NCBI RefSeq assembly: GCF_003286085.1
Contig: NW_020825336.1
Span: forward strand, 1,054,001 to 1,118,000
Direction of reading: 5' to 3'
DNA from: Drosophila persimilis
Taxonomy: Eukaryota; Arthropoda; Insecta; Diptera; Drosophilidae
Length of the DNA: 64,000 nt
Under the pieces are notes generated by a model. That model saw only the letters and a program-made list of their open reading frames with translations. It did no database searches and was not told where the DNA came from. Below are positions 1 to 10,836 of this stretch, one piece after another. Within the stretch, counting starts at the first letter, position 1; each line of letters begins with the position of its first letter. The position numbers and the translations under genes were made by a program.

Positions 1-3000
1 TGCTCAATCTGGATCAGATCGGATTATTATTATAGTCAAAACTAGTCGCTACGCAGCGCCCGACGACACGTTTTGACTGATTTTGTGGCTCTTTCTCGCA
101 CGCACTCTTTGTCGTTCGTTGTTACGCGCCGTCTGCCGGAGGAGAGCCATACTGACTATGTATCGAGCTTAAATGTAGAGCTGCGGTCGCAGCAGCTACT
201 CACAACGCTCCCCCTAGTTTGTTACTGCTGCTGTTGGGGGTCTCTGCTGCTCCATCGCCCGCTTAGCAAGTCAATCCAACGCGTTCAGCTCCATCGTGCG
301 GTCGTGGGGGCTGCTGCTTCGCCGACAGAAATCGTAAAACCGCGCTCGCTCGCTTAGAGGAGAGGAATTTGTGTGTGTGATAAATGTGAATATCAGATAA
401 TTACGAATTGTAGTGTTGTTGCTGGATGCGATGCTCTGTGAAAATAAAAGAAAGAAAATCCCAAAGATCCCATCCCATCCCATCCCATCCCAAAAGATGA
501 TCAAAGACAAAGAAAGATACAGAGACAGAGAGGGAGACAAAGAGAGAGAAAAAGAGACCGAGTGCAGAGTGCAGTTTGCAGTTTGCAGTTTGCAGTTACT
601 AGTTTTGTTGTTTCTGTTCGCTTTGTGGAACCGAAAGCCGCAGCGCTGATGCCCTTACACCCCGTTACGATCCCCACCTCTTGGTTGTTGTTGCTGTGAC
701 GGCGACCGATGACGAAATTGTTTAGCGAAAACGAAAACCAGTCTAGAAACATAAAACCGCTGGCGAGCCAACCTTGAAGAAGTCTTAAAGAAACACGAAA
801 CAAAGGCAAATAGAGGGAAAAAAGATAGAGATACATCGGTCAGACGGGTAGCCAAAAGGAATCCCAATTCCGAATTCGGACGATGGACGATGGATGACTT
901 TGGCAAATAGACAACACAACTCCATAATGGCAGACAGTCGGGCTGTTAGTTGCACAAGCCCAGCAACCAGCAACCAGCCCCAAAACCCGCAAACCCCCAA
1001 ACATGATGTGCAATATGCAACGAAACGGCGATTCATTCGAATTCGAGTGCGAGCCGTTCAAACGAGCATTGCGCATGCGCGTAATCCTATGTAAGGGGCT
1101 TCCCCCCCCCTCCCCTCCCTAGGCCCCACCCCTCCGGCGAAGAGAGTTCAGCGAACGCGTCGCAAAGTTGGAAATTGGAAAATATCTGGTAATTGTTTCA
1201 CGGCCTGCCTGGCGTCTTGGGCTTTGGGTGAAGTGAAACCCCGCCGACAGCCCCGGCCCAATGGAAATTCTCAGCTCTACTCAACTTTTACCCGCGGCAC
1301 GTTCGCCCGTTTTTCCATCACTCTTCGCTGAAACGACACGCAATACCTGCAGCGAAAGTGTCGTGAAAATATACGGAGATGTGGCATATAGGAAGCGCAT
1401 AAAGCGAGCTTCGCAAGCGAGCGTCAAATTGGTTGACCATATTGGATGCCTGACCTATGACTGTGGGCGGCATTGGCCATTGGCTCTTCTACTGATTGAT
1501 ACTCGTATCAGTCCGACTGGAAGGCAATGACATCGTTTGGCACTCAACAAAAGTAACCTTAATGCCTCTGGCATTAATCAATCAATCATCGACCGATTAT
1601 CGGACCTCTATTCGGACTGGTCTGGGGCCTGGTCCGCTTTTACAGCTGCAGATCTCGTACAGAGATCGGCAATCTGTTGGCCTTGCACTTGCAAATGGCC
1701 GTGCCTTGCAGCCAGACTGCATTCCAATGAAACAAAAGACTCACAGCAGAAGATCATCTTCGCAGAACTGTACAGGCCATTTCCATACACACACACAGAT
1801 TCCTTGATGAGTATGTATGTATGTGCAAACAGTGTGCTCTCAAACAGATGAACTCCATTCTCCAAAGAAAGAACTATTCTGGTTCACAGAGACTGCTGCC
1901 AAGAGTGATTGAAATGGAATAAGTTGGGGGAACTTTCGCTTTTTGCTCAATTTCGGAAAGCAAAGAACAATTATAGAAGTGCACTTCACCCAAACGAGTA
2001 TGCACTGTATGCTGCAGCATTAAGCAGCTGTATCTTTTGTTTGGAAATCTTTCAATTTCTCTGCTTAGTAATATGTCTGCAATATTTTATTTCCGCATTG
2101 AATCGCAAGCGTACCACACGTATTGTAACCGCCAGATACACTCGCATGTGGGCACGCACATAAATGAAACACCAAAATTCGCAGAATTTTCCCCCCATCT
2201 AAAACCGGTAATTCTCGGCTCGAAAATTGGGCGCTTTAGATACTTGGCGGCTTGTTCCAGAGAGTCCAGAGCCAGAACGAGGCGGCGGCGGCAGCTCCCA
2301 CGCAGAACAAGTGTCGCCGCCGAAAAGTATCTTGTTTCTTGAAATATTTCTGCATATATAGCCATAACATATACGTATGTATGTATATATGTATCTATGT
2401 GTAGTATCCATGTCTGTGGTATCTTTAATAATAACCGTCAGACCGGTTCGCGTTCGCTGCGCTTGCCTGCCTCTGCCACTGCCACTGCCTCTTCATCCAC
2501 GATCTCTGTGTACGTGTACGTATACGTAATATGAGAGCTGATTTCATGTCTAGTCTCATGCCCCGAGGGTGCTATGTGTCTCTAAAATTCAGAGCACAAT
2601 CTGATTCCAGATCTCATAGAGCTGTGCATATAGATTGCCGGAAGAGCTTAGCCATGTTATCCATTCAGAGGACAGGTATCCTATGGATAAATGTATTGAG
2701 TACTTGAGAGGGTGCGTGATCTGAGACGGATTGTGATTTCGATAGCATATCCTACCAAAGATCGTATATACTTTGGCCTGGATTCTGCTCAGAGTATTCT
2801 GACTTCGGGCATGCCTCCATCACACAGTCTAGCACTCTCTGTGCCGCTTTTGAATTTGATTTGCTGGCCAGCCAGCAGTTAATCGCTCTATGGTACATCG
2901 GCAGCACCTGCTGAGCCTGTACCATGAAAAACCCGCCGTGTATATCAATCTGCATTCAACCATGATTCCATTCCATTCCATTTTCCATTATATTTTGCGC

Positions 3001-3096
3001 TATTTTGCATGCCACTGCTTTTGATTTTGCTTTTGCTGTGGTGTGGTATGGTGTGGTGTATGCTGTTTGTTGTTGTAACCATCACACTTGCCACAC

Positions 3097-3122
3097 TATC
3101 TATCTATCTATCTGTCTGTCTA
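3097..3122. repeat. TATC/TGTC microsatellite
   Basis: About six tandem 4-bp units, TATC changing to TGTC, followed by TATATACTT. It is an ordinary simple repeat in non-coding DNA upstream of the Exn start codon. Confidence 0.8.
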
Positions 3123-3388
3123 TATACTTGCGAGTAAATATGTACAAGCCTTGCATGGAAAAACTGTTTTATTGTTGTGACACTCGAGGGGTCTGTTTAA
3201 TTAGCATATGTACGTACGTATGTACACATCCCAGTGTTCTATTTGGGGGACTCGTTCAATCAGAGAGAAGTCAGCCTTCAATTGCTTCCAATTAAATGAA
3301 GCATTCGAATTCCGATTGCATTTCCATAAGAAAAGAAGTTCATCAAGGGAGAGAGAGAAAGAGAGTTGAGCAGCAGCCGCAACAACAT

Positions 3389-3449
3389 CTACACTTGGGG
3401 GAAAAATACCCTTAAATCTAATTAGAGGTTCGTTTTTCCCCAAGTGTAG
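3389..3449 (+). promoter_or_regulatory. Long-arm hairpin just upstream of the Exn start codon
   Basis: The left arm at 3389-3406 (CTACACTTGGGGGAAAAA) is the reverse complement of the right arm at 3433-3449 (TTTTTCCCCAAGTGTAG), apart from one extra G. About 26 bases form the loop. The outer flanking T at 3388 and A at 3450 also pair. The hairpin ends 27 bases before the ATG at 3477, so in a transcript that is not spliced here it would sit in the 5' leader. A pyrimidine run ending in AAG lies in the right arm and could be a splice acceptor, which would destroy the hairpin. Its function is unknown. Confidence 0.6.
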
Positions 3450-3476
3450 ACGACCCCACATAAAATGTGAGACAAG

Positions 3477-6400
3477 ATGTCCGCGAATTATCCAAAGAAC
3501 GGTCAGCGCCTCAGCTGCTCGAGCAGCCTGAGCAGCAGCAATGGCAACCACTCGGATCTGGTGACACTCCCCCGCAAGCGTCGGCCGCGTGCCGCCGGCG
3601 AGGTGGCCGTCACCTGCCAGCAATCCACCAGCGTCTATCTCAATGGGCCGCCAACCGAGGAGTCCGTGCCTTGTGCCCCCGAGCCGCTATACCAGAACGA
3701 GGCAGCTGTCGTGCAGCAGCAGCAACAACAGGCGACGGAGAAGAAGGAGAAGCGTCGATGGGTGCGGGCCGAGGTGACGACGATCCGGGTGTGCCATATG
3801 GAGCTGGGCAATCCCGGCCAGGAGTCCATGGTAGTGAGCACTTTTGTAGGTTCGTTCTGTGGGGATGGCGATATGTGCATGCAGCAGACTGCCAAGAGAA
3901 ACCTTTAACCTCCTCTTTTTCATTCTTTTTCATTATTTTTCATCCTCCACAGATGACTCCGATCACTATTACGAGACGCTGCACTCGAGCCAGCTGCAGC
4001 GGCAGCCGGATGGGGCACGCAACGGATTGCGAGCCTCGCACCGACGCGCCAAAAACCACTCAGTCTCCGCCCATGCACTGGGCGAGCATGTGGCCATCTC
4101 CGACGACTACGACTCCTTTGAGACGGACAGCGATGAGCACGGCGAGGAGTCGCCAGGTCAGCGTCTGCGAAACGTGAGTGGATTTGAGTGGACTTTGAGT
4201 AGAGTGAGGGGGACCCACTTAATGCCCTTTTTACAGCACAATGACAGCGGCGTGGACATGAGGAACCATCGCCTGCCCAAGCCACCGGCACCGCAGAATC
4301 AAGTGTACGAATTTGTGCGCAAGTTCAAGGACTTTATATCCAACAAAAAGTCGCCAAAGGGCAGCCAACAGAAGCTGTACGAGAACACGACAACGGGAAC
4401 GGCCTTCTATGTGGAGAGCTGCGGCAAGAAGCAGGAGGAGATCTACGAGAATACCGAGTACGCAGCCAAAACGCTAAGCAGCTCGGAGAAGACTCTGAAT
4501 GGCAGCGGCAGTGGTGGGTTCCAAAGTCCGGCAGAGCAGCCGGCAGTGCTGCGGGCCAAGCAGAAGAACGGCAAGAGCCTCCGGTCCAGGCTGCGCAAGA
4601 GTCTCGTGGGTTCCACCTTCGACAGCAAGCAGCTTTCCGCACTGACAGCCACGCGGAGCACGTTCTACCTCGAAGACCCCCCCGAGGTGGGGCCGGAACC
4701 GAATAGTGCCGGGGAGTTGGACTCGGGCTTCTCCGAGAAGGCCTCTTCCGGTGATATTCCAGTGCAGATGCCCAGCGCCGAAGCACAGAAGTTCTCCACC
4801 GTTGCCCGCAAGGCCAAGAAAGAGGCCAAGGCCACGAGGCGTCGCACCACAATCGGACTGCGGCCCAACGATCCCCCACCACCGCCTCCGCCAGCACCCC
4901 CGTTCCCAGGCCTCAAAGTGGATCATGGACAGGGGGGACAGGGGCAGCAGGGACAGACCACCTCGTGGTATGCCGAGTGCGGAGTCTTCAAGCAGTCGAG
5001 TCATCTCAATGGAACCCCATCGCAGGCCACCGATGACCTGGCCACGCCCACACCAAGTGCCCACGGGGGAGGAGGGAGCTCCTGGTACGCCGAATCGGGT
5101 CTCTACCAAACGAGCGGCATCTCTGTGGCCAGCTCCAGCGGCAGCTCTGGCGTCTCCACCGGCAACGAGGCAGGTCTGGGCGATGACCTCCAAACGGAGC
5201 CCCACAGCATGTTCTCCAACGAGCCACTCTATCAGATGTACAGCGCCGCCAAGCTGGAGGTGAGTCCACTGATCCTTCATGTCAGCAGAAGATCATCAGT
5301 CGATCCTTGATCGACTCCTTTCAGTCAATCACTCGCGATCTGGAGGTGCACGAGAGCTCTGCAGATGGCTATGAGGAGATCGGTATGCATGCTCTGCGCA
5401 GCCCAAAGCCCCAACCGGAGCCCGTCCACGTGGAACAGCTGCCCAAGCAGCGGCCATCCGCTTTGCAGTTGGTCGGCCCAAAGAACGGACCATCTCGGAC
5501 GCTGTGGAGCGAGATCCCAGAGGTTATACACTCCGGAATACTGCGTAAGTAGTGCATCCTTGATGCAGGACCTTGAAGATCTTCAGTTCCATTTTAAATA
5601 TTCCAGCCACACTGAAAAGCCGGGAGCGCAGCCTGCAGGAGGCCAAATTCGAGATCATTACATCGGAGGCCAGTTACCTCAAGTCTCTGACACTCCTGCG
5701 GCGCCACTTCATGAACAACAGCGCCTTTGTGGACAGCTCTGTGCTGAGTTCGCAGGATCGCAAGGAGCTCTTCTCCTACATTGTGCCCGTCCACGAGTGC
5801 TCCGAGCGGCTGCTGACGGAGCTGGAGTGCTGCTGGCAGGACAACATCATGCTGCACGGGCTGAGTCGCTGCATCTACGAGATTGCCGAGCGCCACTTCC
5901 ACGTGTACATTGCCTTCTGCGAGCATCAGGGCAGGATGGACAGGACACTGCGGCGGCTGAAGGAGGCCAAGAACGGCGTCTTCCAGCAGCACCTGGAGAA
6001 ACTGGAGGCGAGTCCCAGTTGCTGTGGCCTGAATTTGCTCTCGTTCCTCATGTTGCCCATGCAGCGGATCACCCGCCTGCCGCTGCTCATCGATGCGGTG
6101 TTCAGCAAGGAATCGCCCCACAACCAGGAGGAGTACGAGAGCTGGAAGCGCACGCTGGCTCTTGTCCAGAAGGTGGTGGCCCAGTGCAACGAAGCAGCCA
6201 ATCGCTGGGAGCAAGCGCACGAGCTCGATCGCATTTCGAAGCAGCTGGAGTTCCCCTCAAACATCCGTGCCCTGGCCATTGTTCCCGTGGGAGTGACCAA
6301 GCATGGAGCCAAGCCTCGTTTCCTGGTCAAGCGGGGGGAGCTCACACATATCGTGTGGCGGGGCGACGATGCCAAGCTGACGTTCGGCAAGCGGTTCACC

Positions 6401-7118
6401 AAGTCCAGCATCTATGCCTTCCTCTTCTCCGATCTCCTGGTGCTCTGCAAGCGCCGCGGCGAGTCCAGCTTCAGTGTGTTCGACTATTGTCCCAGGAGCA
6501 TGTTGACCATTGCTTCGGGCGAAACGCTGCCGCAGCTGCCAACCAAAGATATCAAGGATCAGGCCGGAAAAAACCTCATCCTGATGACACTCCTCGAGAA
6601 CTGCGACCGCAAGACAGTGGAGCTAGTGAGTCCCTAAAAGCCATTACTGTTTCGCTTTCCGATTCTTATTCTTGTTAATCCTCTGCAGGTGCTTTCCTGC
6701 CCCTCGGTGTCGGACCAGCAGCGTTGGCTGCAGGCCATGCGACCGCCAGAGTCGGAAACGCCAGGCGAAAAGCTGTACGAGTCCTGGGACTGTCCGCAGG
6801 TCGTGGCCAAGCATAGCTACAAGTCCGACGAGCCAGATGTCCTCAATCTAGAGCTGGGCGACGTTGTCAATGTAACACGCAAGCTGCCAGATGGTGAGTC
6901 TAAACCTTTCATTGCCTAATGATCCTCCCCTCTAATCATCTGCTCACTCTCCAGGCTGGTACCAGGGCGAGCGCATTCGCGATGGCGCTGTTGGCTGGTT
7001 CCCAGGCAGCTACACAGACGAACTGAACTCGGCCCACGTCCGCTCCCGCAACCTGAAGCAGCGTCACCGCCTCCTCACCTTCACGGCCACCTATCTGGAG
7101 GCGCAGAAGGGCAAGTGA
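3477..7118 (+). CDS. Exn: Ephexin-type Rho guanine nucleotide exchange factor (DH-PH-SH3)
   Basis: Seven coding exons join in phase: 3477-3849, 3953-4173, 4237-5259, 5325-5544, 5607-6625, 6689-6893 and 6955-7118. They give 1074 residues and end in TGA. The start is the first in-frame ATG, preceded by ACAAG. Residues 1 to about 610 are low complexity, with a proline run near 408 and several tyrosine motifs such as YENT. A Dbl-homology domain follows at about 620-812 (EAKFEIITSEASYLKSL, typical of the first DH helix). A PH domain lies at about 838-975 and an SH3 domain at about 989-1046 (ends GWFPGSYTDEL). DH-PH-SH3 order with a long N-terminus is the Ephexin (NGEF/ARHGEF5/16/19/26) arrangement. 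These proteins activate Rho-family GTPases downstream of Eph receptors; in flies Exn acts at neuromuscular synapses. The first donor (TAG|GTTCGT) is weak but is the choice that keeps phase. Confidence 0.93.
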
Positions 7119-7640
7119 AGGGCCACTGTCTACTCCTCTCATTCGCTATCGTGGCCATCTCCCACCGCTTGCCACCCGGCAAGTGGTCGAGTATTATTGT
7201 ATGTAGTGCTTGCACGAAGCAATTCAATCCATTGCAAACATTGTAGTCCGCAACAAACTTAACGTGAATTACCATTTAAATAACCGATAGGAAATGTGAT
7301 AATTTAATTTAGATCGAGAAAAGCTACTACAGAAAATTAGAGCTACGCTGCAGATATTTCCCCACTATTCGATAAGCAATAGCCTCTAATTATATTTATG
7401 GATAGCACTGTTTTTTTATTTTTTTTTTGTTAGTATCAGCTAATTAAACTTAAAGAAGGGTGTACATGCAAATGTGTAAACAGAAGTAAAACAATATTGA
7501 GGAAAATAAGATATGCCTGTACTCCTGCGGGACGAATATTTATGCGTATTCTCGGTAAATAAATAAAATACGAAAAAAATTGTTGAATCACGTTCTTTGA
7601 ATCCCTAAAAAAGTGAATGTACATATCTATGAACTTCGAG
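7119..7640 (+). terminator. Exn 3' untranslated region with polyadenylation signals
   Basis: AT-rich sequence follows the Exn stop codon. Two overlapping AATAAA hexamers lie at 7558-7563 and 7562-7567. The satellite array begins about 75 bases beyond them, so it seems to abut the transcript end. Cleavage is inferred at about 7580-7600. Confidence 0.65.
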
Positions 7641-10600
7641 GCAATCGGTTGGCAGGACTCTCTCGATCACGAAAAGGCATGCCACGACACGGTCGTCCGC
7701 TGTGTAGCCTCTCGGCTATAGCGTGCAGAAGAAACCAGTCTTTTAATGATATGCCAATCTTCGAAAGGCTATATCTCCGACAAATAGGGCCAGATCGGTG
7801 AAAGACCCAGTTTCCCACGATCGTGGGGATCCAGACTGTCGATCGGCAACAAAATCTCGACTTCGAAAATGAGCTCGATTTTTGGCAAATTTAATGATGT
7901 AACCATCATGATTTTTTGCGAAAATCGTGAAAAAATGGATGTCCTTTTTTCCAACGGCAGTCGATCGGCGAGACTCTCCCGAGCACGGAAAGAGAGGCCG
8001 CACCCCGATCGGCTGCCGTATTGCAGAAATATAGCGAGCAGAAGAAACCAGTATTTTAATTATATGCCAATCTTCGAAACGCTATATCTCCGACAAATAG
8101 GGCCAGATCGGCGAAGGACCTAGTCTCGCAGAATCGTGGGGATCCAGACTGTCGATCGGCGAGACTCTCCCGAGCACGGAAAGAGAGGCCGCACCCCGAT
8201 CGGCTGCCGTATTGCAGAAATATAGCGAGCAGAAGAAACCAGTATTTTAATTATATGCCAATCTTCGAAACGCTATATCTCCGACAAATAGGGCCAGATC
8301 GGCGAAGGACCTAGTCTCGCAGAATCGTGGGGATCCAGACTGTCGATCGGCGAGACTCTCCCGAGCACGGAAAGAGAGGCCGCACCCCGATCGGCTGCCG
8401 TATTTCAGATATATAGCGTGCAGAAGAAACCAGTATTTTAATGATATGCCAATCTTCGAAACGCCATATCTCCGACAAATAGGGCCAGATCGGTGAAGGA
8501 CCTAGTCTCGCAGAATCGTGGGGATCCTGACTGTCCATTGGCAGGACTCTCTCGAGCACGGAAAGACATTCCGCACCCCGATCGGCTGCCGTATTGCAGA
8601 GATATAGCGTGCAGAAGAAACCAGTATTTTAATGATATGCCAATCTGCGAAACGCTATATCTCAGATAAATAGGGCCAGATCGGTGAAGGACCTAGTCTC
8701 CCACGATCGTGGGGATCCAGACTGTCGATCGGCATCAAAATCTCGACTTCGAAAATGAGCCCGATTTTTGGCAAATTTAATGATGTAACCATCATGATTT
8801 TTTGCGAAAATCGTGAAAAAATGGATGTCCTTTTTTCCAACGGCAGTCGATTGGCAGGACTCTCTCGAGCACGGAAAGACATTCCGCACCCCGATCGGCT
8901 GCCGTATTGCAGAGATATAGCGTGCAGAAGAAACCAGTATTTTAATTATATGCCAATCTTCGAAACGCTATATCTCCGACAAATAGGGCCAGATCGGTGA
9001 GGGACCTAGTCTCCCAGGATCGTGGGGATCCAGACTGTCGATCGGCGAGACTCTCCCGAGCACGGAAAGAGGCGCCGCACCCCGATCGGCTGCCGTATTT
9101 CAGAGATATAGCGTGCAGAAGAAACCAGTATTTTAATGATATGCCAATCTTCGAAACGCTATATCTCCGACAAATAGGGCCAGATCGGTGAAGGACCCAG
9201 TTTCCCACGATCGTGGGGATCCAGACTGTCGATCGGCGAGACTCTCCCGAGCACGGAAAGAGAGGCCGCACCCCGATCGGCTTCCGTATTGCAGAGATAT
9301 AGCGTGCAGAAGAAACCAGTATTTTAATTAGATTCCATTCTTCGAAACGCTATATCTCCGACAAATAGGGCCAGATCGGTGAAGGACCTAGTCTCCCAGA
9401 ATCGTGGGGATCCAGACTGTCGATCGGCGAGACTCTCCCGAGCACGGAAAGAGGCGCCGCACCCCGATCGGCTGCCGTATTTCAGAGATATAGCGTGCAG
9501 AAGAAACCAGTATTTTAATGATATGCCAATCTTCGAAACGCTATATCTCCGACAAATAGGGCCAGATCGGTGAAGGACCCAGTTTCCCACGATCGTGGGG
9601 ATCCAGACTGTCGATCGGCGAGACTCTCCCGAGCACGGAAAGAGAGGCCGCACCCCGATCGGCTGCCGTATTGCAGAAATATAGCGAGCAGAAGAAACCA
9701 GTATTTTAATTATATGCCAATCTTCGAAACGCTATATCTCCGACAAATAGGGCCAGATCGGTGAAGGACCTAGTCTCCCAGAATCGTGGGGATCCAGACT
9801 GTCGATCGGCGAGACTCTCCCGAGCACGGAAAGAGGCGCCGCACCCCGATCGGCTGCCGTATTTCAGAGATATAGCGTGCAGAAGAAACCAGTATTTTCA
9901 TTATATGCCAATATTCGAACGGCCATATCTCAGATAAATAGGGCCAGATCGGTGAAGGACCCAGTTTCCCACGATCGTGGGGATCCAGACTGTCGATCGG
10001 CGAGACTCTCCCGAGCACGGAAAGAGAGGCCGCACCCCGATCGGCTGCCGTATTGCAGAAATATTGCGAGCAGAAGAAACCAGTATTTTAATTATATGCC
10101 AATCTTCGAAACGCTATATCTCCGACAAATAGGGCCAGATCGGTGAAGGACCTAGTCTCCCAGAATCGTGGGGATCCAGACTGTCGATCGGCGAGACTCT
10201 CCCGAGCACGGAAAGAGGCGCCGCACCCCGATCGGCTGCCGTATTTCAGAGATATAGCGTGCAGAAGAAACCAGTATTTTCATTATATGCCAATATTCGA
10301 ACGGCCATATCTCAGATAAATAGGGCCAGATCGGTGAAGGACCCAGTTTCCCACGATCGTGGGGATCCAGACTGTCGATCGGCATCAAAATCTCGACTTC
10401 GAAAATGAGCCCGATTTTTGGCAAATTTAATGATGTAACCATCATGATTTTTTGCGAAAATCGTGAAAAAATGGATGTCCTTTTTTCCAACGGCAGTCGA
10501 TTGGCAGGACTCTCTCGAGCACGGAAAGACATTCCGCACCCCGATCGGCTGCCGTATTGCAGAAATATAGCGAGCAGAAGAAACCAGTATTTTAATTATA

Positions 10601-10836
10601 TGCCAATCTTCGAAACGCTATATCTCCGACAAATAGGGCCAGATCGGCGAAGGACCTAGTCTCGCAGAATCGTGGGGATCCAGACTGTCGATCGGCGAGA
10701 CTCTCCCGAGCACGGAAAGAGGCGCCGCACCCCGATCGGCTGCCGTATTTCAGAGATATAGCGTGCAGAAGAAACCAGTATTTTCATTATATGCCAATAT
10801 TCGAACGGCCATATCTCAGATAAATAGGGCCAGATC

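Larger units (their letters stand above)
1..3476. other. Upstream region of the Ephexin gene, no coding sequence recognised
   Basis: No open frame here resembles a protein. The first 400 bases and the stretch around 640-1100 are GC-richer and look like 5' untranslated or promoter DNA, with a possible splice donor (GTAAGG) near 1092. I cannot fix a transcription start. Simple repeats include a CCCAT run near 467-491 and a TATC/TGTC run at about 3097-3122. Untranslated first exons of the Exn gene may lie here, but no exon boundary can be proved from sequence alone. Confidence 0.5.

Noticed and set aside
4334-5280. Minus-strand frames of 187 and 268 codons opposite Exn exon 3
   Set aside because: Shadows of the GC-rich Exn coding sequence, with biased Trp/Arg/Cys-rich composition.
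5365-6678. 437-codon plus-strand frame overlapping the Exn DH-PH exon
   Set aside because: It is out of frame with the DH and PH domains and reads through intron 4. The true frame is the 5607-6625 exon.
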